From contig CAMPKJ010000017.1 of NCBI GenBank assembly GCA_946887105.1, positions 1 through 36,395 on the forward strand: a DNA stretch of 36,395 bases, given 5' to 3'. Both the position numbers and the translations under genes were made by a program. This DNA comes from an uncultured Acidobacteriota bacterium. GTDB lineage: Bacteria; Acidobacteriota; Thermoanaerobaculia; Gp7-AA8. The notes beneath the pieces are model-generated. The model saw only the letters and a list, made by a program, of their open reading frames with translations. It did no database searches and was not told the origin of the DNA. Of the stretch, positions 1 through 8,635 are shown piece by piece (the first letter of the stretch is position 1; every line of letters starts with the position of its first letter).

Positions 1-85
1 CCCTCAGAGAGGGGAGAAGGCAGATCGCGGGGTTAGCCTTCTCCCCTCGTGAGGGGAGAAGGTGCCGCAGGCGCATGAGGGGTTG
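1..85. repeat. Inverted-repeat element D next to the rph stop codon
   Basis: The 12-mer GAGGGGAGAAGG occurs at 9-20 and 51-62, and its reverse complement lies at 37-48. The middle and right copies form a perfect 12-bp hairpin with a 2-nt loop (37-62). The rest of the element, to about 85, is GC-rich and ends with GAGGGG. It stops a few bases before the rph stop codon at 89-91, so it lies in the rph 3' region, and it may continue left of the window. Similar CTTCTCCCC/GGGGAGAAG palindromes are common dispersed repeats in many GC-rich genomes. It could end or stabilise the glgC-rph transcript, but there is no T-tract on the minus strand. Confidence 0.7.
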
Positions 86-88
86 TCG

Positions 89-871
89 CTACCTGAACTT
101 CTTGTTCAGACGATCCCGGGCGACGTTATCCACCCGCGCCAGCACGCTCGTCAGCGCTTCGCGCTGTTTGGTCACCAGCTGAGCGATCCCGCTCTTCGCC
201 AGCCCCAGCATGGCCACCATCTCCTCTTCGCTGAAGCTCGCGCCTTCGCCCGTGCCCTGCAGCTCGACGAAGCGATCCTTGGCGGTGGCGACGACGTTCA
301 TGTCCACGCCCGCCTTCGAGTCCTCGGCATAGTTGAGGTCGAGCAGCGGCGTACCGCCGAGGATGCCGACGGAGACGGCGGCCACGAAATCGATCACCGG
401 CCAGCTCTGCATGTTGCCGTCGACGTAGAGCCGCGACAGCGCGAGCACGAGCGCGACGTAGGCACCGGTGATGGACGCGGTGCGCGTGCCGCCGTCGGCC
501 TGGATGACGTCGCAGTCGATCCAGATGGTGCGCTCGCCCATCAGCTCCGGATTCACGGCCGCTCGCAGCGAACGGCCGATCAGGCGCTGGATCTCCATCG
601 TGCGCCCGCCCTGCTTTCCTTTCGCGGCCTCGCGCTCCACGCGATCGTTGGTCGCGCGCGGCAGCATTCCGTACTCCGCCGTGACCCAGCCCTTGCCGCT
701 GCGGTAGAGGAACGGCGGCACTTTCTCCTGCACCGACGCGGTGCAGATCACGCGCGTGTCGCCGACTTCGATGAGCACCGAGCCTTCGGCGTGCTTGTTG
801 ACGTTCGTACGGATCTCGACCGGGCGCAGCTCATCGGGAGCGCGCCCGTCGATGCGGGGCTTACCATTCAC
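89..871 (-). CDS. rph: Ribonuclease PH
   Basis: A phosphorolytic 3'-5' exoribonuclease of 260 residues that trims tRNA 3' ends using inorganic phosphate, normally as a hexameric ring in the cytoplasm. The protein starts with the family hallmark [13 protein letters not shown]. It continues with [18 protein letters not shown], the [14 protein letters not shown] stretch, the RSLRAAV motif and the [18 protein letters not shown] phosphate-site region. It ends in the usual helical tail and is full length for the family. The start is GTG at 871, overlapping the glgC stop (GTGA), so the two genes are translationally coupled. An ATG at 867 is out of frame. In many genomes rph is followed by rdgB; here the next sequence is repeat D and the window edge. 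Confidence 0.97.
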   Translation of the reverse strand: MNGKPRIDGRAPDELRPVEIRTNVNKHAEGSVLIEVGDTRVICTASVQEKVPPFLYRSGKGWVTAEYGMLPRATNDRVEREAAKGKQGGRTMEIQRLIGRSLRAAVNPELMGERTIWIDCDVIQADGGTRTASITGAYVALVLALSRLYVDGNMQSWPVIDFVAAVSVGILGGTPLLDLNYAEDSKAGVDMNVVATAKDRFVELQGTGEGASFSEEEMVAMLGLAKSGIAQLVTKQREALTSVLARVDNVARDRLNKKFR

Positions 872-2130
872 GCGGTCACCTTCTCTTCGACGTGCGCGCC
901 CTTCGGCACGATCACGATCCCGGAGTCGGTCACGGTGAAGCGCTCCCGATCGGCCTCGAGGTCGTAGCCGATGGTCGTGCCGGCCGGGACTTTCACACCT
1001 TTATCGATGATGGTCCGGCGGATCTTGCAGTGCCGGCCGATCTCCACGCCGTCCATCAGGATCGACTCGTCGACGTCCGCATACGAATGGATGCGCACGC
1101 GCGGATGCAGCACGCAGCGGTTGATCGTGCCGCCGGAGATGATCGTGCCGTCGGACACGAGGGAATCGGTGGCGATGCCGATGCGCTGCGACTTCGAGTC
1201 GGCGAACACGAACTTCGCCGGCGGCAGATGCATCGGCGCCGAGACCATCGGCCACTTCGGGTTGTACAGATTGAAGAGCGGCGTCACGGCCACGAGATCC
1301 ATGACCGCCGCGAAATACGAGTCGACCGTTCCGACGTCGCGCCAGTAGCCCTGGTTGATGGCGTCCTCTCCGTCGACGATGTTCGTGGCGAAGTCGTACG
1401 CCATGACTTTCATCTTCGGATACATCTCCGGGATGATCTCCTTGCCGAAGTCGATGCCGGAGTTGCGCAGCGCGTTCCGCTGCAGCACGTCGATCATCAC
1501 GTTGGCCTTGAAGATGTAGTTGCCCATCGAGGCCAGGATCAGCTCCGGACGATCGGGAATGGTCTTGGCGCCCTGCTTCGGCTTCTCCACGAATCCGGTC
1601 ACGCGATAGTTCTCGTCGATCTCCACCACGCCGAAGTGATGCGCCTCGTTCACCGGCACGGGAATGGTGGCGATGGTCAGGTCGGCGTCGTTGTTGATGT
1701 GATCCTGCAGCATCTGGTTCACATCCATCTTGTAGATGTGATCGCCGCCGAACACGCACACGTACTCCGGCTTCTCGTCGAAGATCAGCTCGAGGTTCTG
1801 GAACACGGCGTCGGCCGTGCCGCGGAACCAGAACGGTCCGCGCCGCATCTGCGCCGGCACGATGTCCACGTACTGGCCGATCTCCGGCACCAGGCGCCAG
1901 GTGCGCGTGATGTGCTCGATCAGCGAGTTCGATTTGAACTGCGTGAGCACCTTGATCTTGAAGAAACCGGAGTTGATGAAGTTGTTGATGACGAAGTCGA
2001 CGATCCGATAACGGCCGCCGAACGGGACGGCCGGCTTGGCGCGGTCCTTCGTCAGCGGGAACAGCCGTTCTCCCTGCCCTCCGGCCAGGATCATCGTCAG
2101 GACATTGCGGCGTGCCAGTGTTCCGTACAT
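868..2130 (-). CDS. glgC: Glucose-1-phosphate adenylyltransferase (ADP-glucose pyrophosphorylase)
   Basis: Makes ADP-glucose from glucose-1-phosphate and ATP, the committed step of bacterial glycogen synthesis. The 420-residue protein has the nucleotidyltransferase signature near residues 17-30 ([22 protein letters not shown]), then GGRYRIVDF. It has the GTADAVFQN region, the GGDHIYKMD catalytic and metal site, and the VEKP motif (VTGFVEKPK). The C-terminus is a left-handed beta-helix ([21 protein letters not shown] onward). The length is normal. It is first in an operon with rph (4-bp overlap). No glycogen synthase or branching enzyme is in view. No clear Shine-Dalgarno or -10 hexamer stands out before the ATG at 2130. 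Confidence 0.96.
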   Translation of the reverse strand: MYGTLARRNVLTMILAGGQGERLFPLTKDRAKPAVPFGGRYRIVDFVINNFINSGFFKIKVLTQFKSNSLIEHITRTWRLVPEIGQYVDIVPAQMRRGPFWFRGTADAVFQNLELIFDEKPEYVCVFGGDHIYKMDVNQMLQDHINNDADLTIATIPVPVNEAHHFGVVEIDENYRVTGFVEKPKQGAKTIPDRPELILASMGNYIFKANVMIDVLQRNALRNSGIDFGKEIIPEMYPKMKVMAYDFATNIVDGEDAINQGYWRDVGTVDSYFAAVMDLVAVTPLFNLYNPKWPMVSAPMHLPPAKFVFADSKSQRIGIATDSLVSDGTIISGGTINRCVLHPRVRIHSYADVDESILMDGVEIGRHCKIRRTIIDKGVKVPAGTTIGYDLEADRERFTVTDSGIVIVPKGAHVEEKVTA

Positions 2131-2187
2131 TGCGTTCGGCCTGTGGTGCGAGATTCTTTCCAGGATCGCGCCCTCGTACCTGCCGAC

Positions 2188-2193
2188 TATACT
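2188..2193 (+). promoter_or_regulatory. -10 element TATACT of the J-domain operon (probable leaderless mRNA)
   Basis: TATACT ends 7 bp before the ATG at 2201. No Shine-Dalgarno sequence separates them, so transcription would start at or next to the start codon. No good -35 is visible. The same arrangement recurs at several other genes in this window. Confidence 0.5.
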
Positions 2194-2200
2194 TCGCCCG

Positions 2201-3106
2201 ATGGCCGAGAAGGACTACTACGAGATCCTCGGCGTGAAGAAGACCGCGACCGAGTCCGAGATCAAGAAGGCGTATCGCGATCTCGCGAAGAAGTTTCATC
2301 CCGACAAGAACAAGGGAAACAAAGAGGCGGAGAACCGTTTCAAGGAAATCTCCGAGGCCTACGCGGTGCTCTCCGACCAGGAAAAGCGGGCCCAGTACGA
2401 CCGTCTCGGCGCCGAGGCATTCGGCCCCGGCGGCGCGAATCCCTTTGCCGGCTTCGACTTCTCGCAGTTCATGGGAGGAGGCGGCGGCGGACGCGGACGG
2501 CGCACGCGCCGCGACTCCGGCGGCAGGGGCGGCGGCACCACCATGGACTTCACCGACATCTTCGGCGATCTCTTCGGCGGCGGAGGAGGCGGCGGATTCG
2601 CGCCGCAGGAACCGCCGGAGATGCAGGCCGAGCTGGCCATCGAATTCCGCGACGCCATTCTCGGATCGACGATGAACCTGCAGGTCAACGGCGACTCGAT
2701 GAAGGTGAAGATTCCGGAAGGGATCGGCGACGGCCAGAAGATCCGCGTGAAACGCGGCGGCACGCCCATCCAGATCACGGTGCGCGTGCGGCCCCATCCG
2801 TTCTTCGAGCGCCGCGGCGACGACATCCACATCGAGCTGCCGATCACGGTCGGCGAAGCGATTCGCGGCGCGGAAGTTGAAGTGCCGACCATCCATGGCC
2901 AGTCGCGCATCCGCATTCCCGCCGGCACGCAGTCGGGGCGCACGATGCGTCTGAGCGGCAAGGGTGTGAAGCGGAAGAACGGCGCCGGCGATCAGTACTG
3001 CCGTATCCACGTTTTTGTTCCCCCGGCCGCGCCCGCGGAGGCGGTCGAAGCGATCGAGGCGGCGTACGCGGAAAATCCGCGCGCGAATCTGAGGGCCACG
3101 CTCTGA
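2201..3106 (+). CDS. J-domain co-chaperone of the CbpA/DnaJ type without zinc finger
   Basis: A 301-residue Hsp40 that would stimulate the DnaK ATPase and deliver clients. The J domain is at residues 1-70, with HPD at 33-35. A Gly/Phe-rich linker with poly-Gly runs follows at about 75-130. Two C-terminal beta-sandwich substrate-binding domains follow (about 138-285), including [21 protein letters not shown], a typical DnaJ C-terminal motif. The four CxxCxGxG zinc repeats of true DnaJ are missing, so CbpA/DnaJ class II is the best call. I chose the ATG at 2201 because [11 protein letters not shown] is the canonical J-domain start. An in-frame extension to 2036 would overlap glgC and has no homologous character. 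The stop overlaps the next gene by one base (TGATG). Confidence 0.93.
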   Translation: MAEKDYYEILGVKKTATESEIKKAYRDLAKKFHPDKNKGNKEAENRFKEISEAYAVLSDQEKRAQYDRLGAEAFGPGGANPFAGFDFSQFMGGGGGGRGRRTRRDSGGRGGGTTMDFTDIFGDLFGGGGGGGFAPQEPPEMQAELAIEFRDAILGSTMNLQVNGDSMKVKIPEGIGDGQKIRVKRGGTPIQITVRVRPHPFFERRGDDIHIELPITVGEAIRGAEVEVPTIHGQSRIRIPAGTQSGRTMRLSGKGVKRKNGAGDQYCRIHVFVPPAAPAEAVEAIEAAYAENPRANLRATL

Positions 3107-3525
3107 TGGAAATCCAACTGCTGCGGGCCGACATCGCCTCGCTCAAAGTCGACGCGATCGTCGCTCCTTCCGATCCGGCCGAGGCCGGAAGGGCCATCGT
3201 CGTCACCGGCGGCAATCTGCTGGCGCGCTTCATCATTCACGTGCACGTGCCGAACGGCGATGAAGACGACGCCGACGCGAAGCTGCTCGCGGCGACGCGC
3301 GGCGCGGTCGAGCGCGCCGAGGAGCTCGCGGTTGCGTCCGTGGGACTGCCGGCCATCGCCACGGGACCGTTCGGCTTCACGTCCGAACGCTGCGCGCGGG
3401 TCATGCTGCCGGTGGCGCTCGATCATCGCTCCCGCGCGCGATCGCTGCGGCGGGCCGTGTTCTGCCTGTTCGGCGCGGAGGAGTACGCCGCGTTCGAGCG
3501 CGTCCTCGGAGAGCTGCAGCCTTGA
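3106..3525 (+). CDS. Short macro-domain-like protein
   Basis: A 139-residue protein resembling an ADP-ribose-binding macro domain. It opens with a strand and DIASLKVDAIV (residues 9-19). The family usually has DIT..xVDAIVNAAN followed by a GGGV loop. Here NAAN is replaced by APSD, and the Gly-rich loop and catalytic Asn region are contracted. The second ligand loop is better kept: GLPAIATGPFGFTSERCARVM (about 87-107) corresponds to the family's PAISTGxYGFP...A. It is shorter than typical family members (about 165-180 residues), so binding may persist while MacroD-type hydrolase activity is doubtful. It is coupled to the J-domain gene (1-bp overlap) and the phosphoesterase gene (4-bp overlap). 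Confidence 0.75.
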   Translation: MEIQLLRADIASLKVDAIVAPSDPAEAGRAIVVTGGNLLARFIIHVHVPNGDEDDADAKLLAATRGAVERAEELAVASVGLPAIATGPFGFTSERCARVMLPVALDHRSRARSLRRAVFCLFGAEEYAAFERVLGELQP

Positions 3526-4247
3526 TCGAGGCTGGGAAGATTTTCGTCATCGGCGACTCGCACATCGGCCTCAACGACGGCAGCGAAACGCCGGTCAACG
3601 CCTGGCTGGACCGGCTGGCGGCGCTGCGGCCGCGCGCGCTCTATCTCAACGGCGATCTCTTTCACTACCTGATCGCGCATCCGAAATTCACGACCGCATC
3701 CGTCGAAAAAGTGATGGCAAAGTTCCGCGAACTGCGCGATGCCGGGATCGCGGTGCACTACGTCGAAGGCAATCGCGATTTCTTCCTGAAGGGCTCGTTC
3801 GTCGAGGACGCGGTCACCGACGTCGCCTTCGAATACGCCGTGCCGGCGGGGACGAAGCGCTACCTGATCATCCACGGCGACATGATCAACGACCGCGACT
3901 GGAAGTATCGCTTCTGGCGCCACGCGTCGAAGAACCCGGTCACGAAAGTCGGCGTCGAGATGATCCCGAAAAAAGTCGCGCGCAAATTCGTCGACGGCGT
4001 GGAGCGCAAGCTGGCCGGCTCGAACTTCAAGCACAAGACCCGGCTGCCCGTCGAGCTGATGGAAGCCTATGGCCGCAATCGCGCGCGGGACGGCTTCACG
4101 CACGTCGTGTTCGGGCACTTCCATCACAAGATGGTGATGCCGGCGGGCGACCGGATGACCGTGACCGTGCTGCCGGCCTGGTACGAATCGGGCGAGGCGA
4201 TGATGATCGATCCCGCTACGGGCCAGTTCGAGTTCGTGGTGATTTGA
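3522..4247 (+). CDS. LpxH-like calcineurin-fold metallophosphoesterase (UDP-2,3-diacylglucosamine pyrophosphatase family)
   Basis: A 241-residue dimetal phosphoesterase. The metal-binding motifs appear in order: GDSH (D12, H14), NGDLFH (D45), GNRDFF (N84-R85-D86), IHGD (H119) and GHFHHK near residue 211. GNRDF is characteristic of LpxH, which cleaves UDP-2,3-diacylglucosamine in lipid A synthesis. The family also contains LpxH-like relatives of unknown substrate, so the substrate is inferred. The start is taken as TTG at 3522, overlapping the previous stop (TTGA); no better start precedes the first motif. It is the last gene of the J-domain/macro operon. Confidence 0.85.
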   Translation: MIEAGKIFVIGDSHIGLNDGSETPVNAWLDRLAALRPRALYLNGDLFHYLIAHPKFTTASVEKVMAKFRELRDAGIAVHYVEGNRDFFLKGSFVEDAVTDVAFEYAVPAGTKRYLIIHGDMINDRDWKYRFWRHASKNPVTKVGVEMIPKKVARKFVDGVERKLAGSNFKHKTRLPVELMEAYGRNRARDGFTHVVFGHFHHKMVMPAGDRMTVTVLPAWYESGEAMMIDPATGQFEFVVI

Positions 4248-4259
4248 AGTTGCGGCAAA

Positions 4260-4889
4260 TCAGTGCCGCACCGCCCTCTGCCGGCCGGCCCGAACCTCGA
4301 CGCTCGCTTCCGCGCTGCTGGTCACGAACGACGTGAACACCGACACCCAGTAGTAATGCATCCCGGCCTGCGCCGGCGTGACGATCAGCTCGCGCCCACC
4401 CGCCAGCGGACGCGATGTGTCGCCGATGCGTCCCTCGTACCACTCGCACCAGCAATACTCCGCCGGATAGTTCACCGTGAGCGTCACCGCCTTGCCGATG
4501 GTCGTGACCGGCGCGGAGACGTCGATGCGGGCCGGAATGTTCTCGCCGACGGAGATCTCGACGAAACGCGGCCCGCCGGTCGTCTCGCCCTGGCTGTTCG
4601 CAAACAGAATGGTGGCCGTCCCGGGCGCCACCGCGGTGATTTCTACAGTGCCGACTCCGCCGAGTTCGTTCAGTCCGCCCTTGACGGTTGCCACGTCCGG
4701 GCGATCGCTGCCGAAGGTCCAGCCGCTGAACCCGTAGTCCGTGAGCCCGCTCCACTGCGCCTGGACGGTCACCGTATGTTTCTGGCCGACCACCATCGTC
4801 ACCCAGTTCGTCTCGAACCGCGGATACCACGACGCGTGTGCGCTCGCGGCGAGGACGAGCGTGGTCAGCAAGGCCAGCGTTCGGATCAT
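4260..4889 (-). CDS. Secreted protein with bacterial Ig-like repeats
   Basis: A 209-residue protein with a clear signal peptide (MIRTLALLTTLVLAASAHA, cleavage after about residue 19). The mature part is beta-rich. It contains SDRPDVATVKGG followed by GVGTVEITAVAPGTATILF (about 61-95), the usual pattern of Ig-like (Big-type) surface domains. A second beta domain, about 115-200, carries a CWCEW cysteine pair. It is likely exported to the periplasm or cell surface; no enzymatic motif is visible. It is transcribed away from the PhnP-like gene, with a 47-bp gap, and faces the phosphoesterase gene with a 12-bp gap. Confidence 0.7.
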   Translation of the reverse strand: MIRTLALLTTLVLAASAHASWYPRFETNWVTMVVGQKHTVTVQAQWSGLTDYGFSGWTFGSDRPDVATVKGGLNELGGVGTVEITAVAPGTATILFANSQGETTGGPRFVEISVGENIPARIDVSAPVTTIGKAVTLTVNYPAEYCWCEWYEGRIGDTSRPLAGGRELIVTPAQAGMHYYWVSVFTSFVTSSAEASVEVRAGRQRAVRH

Positions 4890-4921
4890 GCGGTTGATAC
4901 GAGCGGCGACGCGGACGCGTT

Positions 4922-4927
4922 TAGAAT
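4922..4927 (+). promoter_or_regulatory. -10 element TAGAAT before the PhnP-like gene
   Basis: TAGAAT ends 9 bp before the ATG at 4937, with no Shine-Dalgarno, which predicts a leader of only about 3 nt. TTGATA at 4894-4899 is a possible -35, but the spacer (22 bp) is too long for a standard promoter. Confidence 0.5.
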
Positions 4928-4936
4928 CGCGTCTTC

Positions 4937-5701
4937 ATGCGTGTCACGTTCCTCGGCACCGGAACCTCCACGGGCATTCCGGTGATCGGCTGCCGCTGCC
5001 GGGTCTGCACTTCGACCAATCCGCTCAATCAGCGACTGAGGCAGTCGGTGCTGCTGGACGTGAACGGCAAGTATGGCCTCATCGACACGACGCCCGACCT
5101 GCGTTTGCAGCTGCTGAAGTTTCCGATCCCGCGCCTCGACTTCGTGCTGTTCACCCACTCGCACGCCGACCATCTGATGGGTCTCGACGACATCCGTCCG
5201 TTCAACTTCCGGCAGCGCGAGTCGATCGCGGCATACGCGAACCCGAACACCGCCAAAGCGATCCGCCGCGCGTTCAGCTACATCTGGGATGCGTCGACGC
5301 AGATCGGCGGCGGCAAGCCGCAGCTCGAGCTGCACGAGATCGAAAGCACGTTCACGCACGACGGCATCGAGATCACGCCGCTTCCGGTCGCGCACGGCGA
5401 CTGGACGATCCTCGGATTCCGCATCGGCGGCTTCGCCTACATCACCGACACGAACGGCATCCCCGCGGAGTCGCGGCGTCTGCTCGAAGGAGTCGACGTC
5501 CTCGCGCTGGACGGACTGCGCCCCGCTCCCAACCATCCGACGCACTTCACCGTCCCGCAGGCGGTGGCGTGCGCGAAAGAGATCGGCGCGCGGGAGACCT
5601 GGCTCATTCACCTCGCGCACGAAGTCGATCACGAGGAGACCGAGGCGATGCTGCCGGACGGGATCCGGATCGCGTACGACGGGCTGGTGGTGGAGGTATG
5701 A
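4937..5701 (+). CDS. PhnP-like metallo-beta-lactamase-fold hydrolase
   Basis: A 254-residue dimetal hydrolase of the PhnP type (phosphodiesterase acting on cyclic phosphates). It begins MRVTFLGTGTSTGIP. A cysteine cluster at C19, C21 and C24 matches the structural zinc site of PhnP. The core motif HSHADH lies at residues 74-79, followed by LMGLDDIRPFN, another PhnP feature. Later metal ligands are VAHGD (about 152-156), ITDTNG and IHLAHEVDHEE near residues 220-230. There are no phosphonate genes nearby, so the true substrate is open; stand-alone homologues are widespread. Hairpin element B1 starts at the last base of its stop codon. Confidence 0.88.
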   Translation: MRVTFLGTGTSTGIPVIGCRCRVCTSTNPLNQRLRQSVLLDVNGKYGLIDTTPDLRLQLLKFPIPRLDFVLFTHSHADHLMGLDDIRPFNFRQRESIAAYANPNTAKAIRRAFSYIWDASTQIGGGKPQLELHEIESTFTHDGIEITPLPVAHGDWTILGFRIGGFAYITDTNGIPAESRRLLEGVDVLALDGLRPAPNHPTHFTVPQAVACAKEIGARETWLIHLAHEVDHEETEAMLPDGIRIAYDGLVVEV

Positions 5702-5792
5702 GTCGCAATGTCTCAACGTCGCAAAGTCTCAAAGGGCTCCGCCACGTTGCAGCCTTTCCTTTGAGACTTTGCGACTTTGCGACTTTGCGACT
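5701..5792. repeat. Hairpin element B1 (4 x 8-bp inverted arms)
   Basis: The left arm is four tandem octamers: TCGCAATG, TCTCAACG, TCGCAAAG and TCTCAAAG (5703-5734). The right arm is four inverted octamers: CTTTGAGA, then CTTTGCGA three times (5759-5790). The loop is about 24 nt. The first base of the element is the last base of the upstream TGA stop. It fills most of the gap before aroA (ATG 5799). It has the same units as element B2 at 30760, but its left arm has diverged. Confidence 0.9.
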
Positions 5793-5798
5793 CCAACC

Positions 5799-7067
5799 AT
5801 GAAAACCATCACCAAAACCGGCCCCGTCCACGCCACCGTCACCGCGCCGCCGTCGAAGTCGTACTCCGTGCGCGCGCTGCTGCTCGCGGCGATGGCGAAC
5901 GGCACGACCACCGTCCGCAACTGCCTCGATGCGGACGACACGCGGTACGCGCTCGAAGCGCTGCGCACGATCGGCTTCGACGTGGCGGGATCGTTTCAGC
6001 AGGAGGTGTTCATCGGCCCGCGCAAGTCGATGTCGGCGAACGAAGTGCCGATCTTCATCGGCAACGCCGGCACGGCCATGCGCTTCTTCACCGGATGGCT
6101 GGCCTTCACGCCGGGACGCTTCCTGCTGCAGGGCGAGGAACGCATGCACGAGCGGCCGATCGGGGACCTCGTGGACGTGCTGCTGCAGATCGGCGCCGAA
6201 GTGGAGTACGCCGGAAACGAGGGTTACCCGCCGTTGCGCATCCGCGGCAAGAAGATGCGCGGAGGGTTCGACGTCACGATCTCCGCGGCGACGTCCAGCC
6301 AGTTCGTTTCCGCGCTGATGCTCGGCGGCGCGACGCTGCCGGACGGCATCACGCTGCGCATCGCGAAGATGGCTTCCGGGCCGTACATCGACATCACCGC
6401 CGACATCCTGACGACGTTCGGCGCGCGGGTGACGCGGGAAGGCGATGTCATTCACGTACGCGCCGGCAAACTGGAGCGCGCCGAGTATCGCGTCGAAGGA
6501 GATTACTCGTCCGCGTCGTACTGGTTCGCGGCCGCCGCGGCCACGCGCGGCACGATGCGCGTGCGCGGTCTGGCCGTCCCGACGGCGCAGGGCGACGCCG
6601 GATTCCTGGACATCCTCGGCGCGATGGGCTGCACGATCGAGGTCGGCGCCGAGGAGATCGCGGTGAGCGGACCGGAAACGCTGCGCGGCGGCACGTTCGA
6701 CTGCAATGCCACGCCCGACATCGTGCCGACGCTCGCGGCCATCGCGCCTCTGGCGTCGGCGCCGGTCGAGATCGTGAACGTCGCCAACCTGCGCGTGAAG
6801 GAATCCGATCGCCTGGCCACCGTCACCTCCGAGCTCCGCCGTCTCGGCGTCACCGTCGAGGAGCGTCCCGACTCGCTGCGCATCCAGCCCGGCTGGAACG
6901 ACGCGCCGGCGGTCATCGATACGCACAACGATCACCGCATCGCCATGGCGTTCGCCATCGCCGGACTGGCGCGCGGAAACGTCACCATCGGCAAGGAGCA
7001 GGTGGTGACGAAGTCGTATCCGCGTTTCTGGCGAACGCTGGACGAAGTGGTACCCGCGATAGACTGA
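5799..7067 (+). CDS. aroA: 3-phosphoshikimate 1-carboxyvinyltransferase (EPSP synthase)
   Basis: Transfers enolpyruvyl from PEP to shikimate-3-phosphate, the sixth step of the shikimate pathway. The 422-residue cytoplasmic enzyme has SKSYSVRALLLAA at 19-31 (shikimate-3-phosphate and PEP binding), GNAGTAMRF at 88-96, a SSQFVSALM stretch, NLRVKESDRLA and DTHNDHRIAMAFA near the C-terminus. The residue after the conserved Arg95 is Phe, where class I enzymes such as E. coli's have Pro; this variant is known in other phyla. The ATG at 5799 follows hairpin B1. An in-frame upstream extension would translate the repeat and is rejected. The next gene begins 13 bp downstream. Confidence 0.97.
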   Translation: MKTITKTGPVHATVTAPPSKSYSVRALLLAAMANGTTTVRNCLDADDTRYALEALRTIGFDVAGSFQQEVFIGPRKSMSANEVPIFIGNAGTAMRFFTGWLAFTPGRFLLQGEERMHERPIGDLVDVLLQIGAEVEYAGNEGYPPLRIRGKKMRGGFDVTISAATSSQFVSALMLGGATLPDGITLRIAKMASGPYIDITADILTTFGARVTREGDVIHVRAGKLERAEYRVEGDYSSASYWFAAAAATRGTMRVRGLAVPTAQGDAGFLDILGAMGCTIEVGAEEIAVSGPETLRGGTFDCNATPDIVPTLAAIAPLASAPVEIVNVANLRVKESDRLATVTSELRRLGVTVEERPDSLRIQPGWNDAPAVIDTHNDHRIAMAFAIAGLARGNVTIGKEQVVTKSYPRFWRTLDEVVPAID

Positions 7068-7080
7068 CCGCGCCCACCTG

Positions 7081-8412
7081 ATGGACAGCTGGCTATTGGT
7101 TCTCGCATTTCTCCTCGTCCTGGCGAACGGATTCTTCGTCGCGGCCGAATTCGCAATCGTGAAGGTGCGCTCCACGCAGCTCACCGAGCTGGCGGAGGAA
7201 GGGAGCGCGCGCGCGAAGATGGCGCGCCGGCTCACCAAGCATCTCGACGCCTACCTCTCCGCCACCCAGCTCGGCATCACCCTGGCCTCGCTGGCGCTCG
7301 GCTGGGTCGGCGAACCGGCCTTCGAGCACATCATCGAGCCGGTCTTCGCGCGCTTCGGCGGATTGAGCGAAGTGGCGGCGCGATCCGTGTCCGCCACGTT
7401 CGCGTTCGTGGTCATCTCGGTCCTGCACATCGTGCTCGGCGAGCTCGCGCCGAAGTCGGTGGCCATCCAGAAGCCGGTCGGCACCTCGCTCTGGATCGCC
7501 TATCCGCTGCACTGGTTCTACGTGATCACGTATCCCGCGATCGTGCTGCTCAACGGCGTCTCGCGCGCGGTCCTGCGGCTGTTCGGCATTCATCCCGCCA
7601 GCGAGCACGAAACGGCGCATTCGCCCGAGGAACTGCGGCTGATCCTGGCCAGCTCGGAGAAGGCGGGCATCCTCTCGGAAGAAAACCGCGAGATCATCGA
7701 AGGCGTCTTCCAGTTTTCGAAGCGCACCGCGCGGCAGATCATGGTGCCGCGCACGGACGTCGTGGTCCTCTCCGTCACGCGTACGATCGAGGAAAACCTC
7801 GAGACCATCCGCACCACCAGACACACGCGTTATCCGCTGTGCGAAGGCTCGCTCGACCACACCATCGGCCTCATTCACGTGAAGGACCTGCTGCTCGCGC
7901 AGCTGCGCGGACCGGGACGGAGCCTGCTGGAGCTGAAGCGCGACATCCTCTTCGTGCCGGAGAACAGCACCGTCGAATCGCTGCTCTCGCAGTTCATCGA
8001 GCACAAGACGCACATGGCGGTGATCCTCGATGAATACGGCGGCGCGTCGGGCATCGTGTCGCTCGAGAACATCACCGAGGAACTGTTCGGACAGATCCAG
8101 GACGAATTCGATCGCGAGCGTCCGGAGATCGAGCCGCTCGGCAACGGCCGCTATCGCGTGCGCGGCGACTATCTGATCGAAGATCTCGCCGACCGCTTGA
8201 AGGTGGACGTCGGCGAGCCGGAAGAAGAAACGGTCGGCGGCTACGTGGCCGCGCGCCTGGGGCGGGAAGTGAGCCCCGGCGACAAGGTCGATCTCGGCGA
8301 TCTGGCCATCAGCGTCCTGGAGGCGGAACGCTTCCGCGTGCGCTGGGTGATGGTGGTGACGAAGACGCCGCCGAAGGAAGAACTGGACGAGGAAGAAGAA
8401 ACGGCGGGCTGA
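7081..8412 (+). CDS. CNNM/CBS-domain/CorC_HlyC membrane protein
   Basis: A 443-residue integral membrane protein of the 'hemolysin C / CorC' type, a family linked to Mg2+ or other divalent cation transport or tolerance. An N-terminal CNNM (DUF21) membrane domain covers about residues 1-190, starting LLVLAFLLVLANGFFVAAEFA. It is followed by the conserved REIIEGVFQFSKRTARQIMVPRTD linker. Two CBS motifs follow (about 215-335; VILDEYGGASGIVSLENITEELFG is diagnostic). The C-terminal CorC_HlyC domain spans about 350-430. The tail is acidic. It is probably co-transcribed with aroA (13-bp gap). The stop codon lies in the loop of a terminator hairpin. Confidence 0.92.
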   Translation: MDSWLLVLAFLLVLANGFFVAAEFAIVKVRSTQLTELAEEGSARAKMARRLTKHLDAYLSATQLGITLASLALGWVGEPAFEHIIEPVFARFGGLSEVAARSVSATFAFVVISVLHIVLGELAPKSVAIQKPVGTSLWIAYPLHWFYVITYPAIVLLNGVSRAVLRLFGIHPASEHETAHSPEELRLILASSEKAGILSEENREIIEGVFQFSKRTARQIMVPRTDVVVLSVTRTIEENLETIRTTRHTRYPLCEGSLDHTIGLIHVKDLLLAQLRGPGRSLLELKRDILFVPENSTVESLLSQFIEHKTHMAVILDEYGGASGIVSLENITEELFGQIQDEFDRERPEIEPLGNGRYRVRGDYLIEDLADRLKVDVGEPEEETVGGYVAARLGREVSPGDKVDLGDLAISVLEAERFRVRWVMVVTKTPPKEELDEEEETAG

Positions 8413-8426
8413 AGGCCCGCCGTTTC
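8398..8426. terminator. Hairpin terminator between convergent genes, with the stop codon in its loop
   Basis: A perfect 12-bp stem (8398-8409 with 8415-8426) encloses the 5-nt loop TGAAG, which contains the TGA stop of the upstream gene. Each outer end has a short A/T stretch (GAAAC / GTTTC), so it may act in both directions between the convergent genes ending at 8412 and 8430. Confidence 0.75.
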
Positions 8427-8429
8427 GCG

Positions 8430-8582
8430 TCAATGCCTGCGGAACAATCCCGTGATCGTCTGCGGGAGGTGCGACACCATCCGCCACGCTCTCGACATCA
8501 TCCCTTCATCGTGCTGCTGCTGATGGGGCTGCCGTGCGTACGCGGACTCCTTCAAGATCCTGTTGGTTTCCTGAATGCGCAT
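8430..8582 (-). CDS. Small basic protein of 50 residues, unknown function
   Basis: Starts at the ATG at 8582. It is preceded by a near-perfect Shine-Dalgarno sequence (AAGGAGGT on the minus strand) about 9 nt upstream, which makes this a real gene despite its size. The protein is polar and basic with several His and Gln residues, including HQQQH near residues 20-24. It has a more hydrophobic C-terminal half ending FRRH. It has no signal peptide and no Cys pair. It follows the lipoprotein gene on the same strand by 53 bp and ends at the bidirectional terminator. I do not recognise the family. Confidence 0.6.
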   Translation of the reverse strand: MRIQETNRILKESAYARQPHQQQHDEGMMSRAWRMVSHLPQTITGLFRRH

Positions 8583-8635
8583 TCGTCCGTAACCTCCTTG
8601 TGCATCCGATAGTTGCGAGCGGGATGCCACTTGCG

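Noticed and set aside
2036..2200. Upstream extension of the J-domain protein
   Set aside because: It overlaps glgC in antisense and adds residues before the canonical J-domain start.
892..3010. Long reading frames opposite glgC, rph and the J-domain gene (662 aa on plus, 669 aa on minus)
   Set aside because: They are rich in Arg/His/Asp with no domain sense, run antisense or out of frame to well-conserved enzymes, and are expected in GC-rich DNA.
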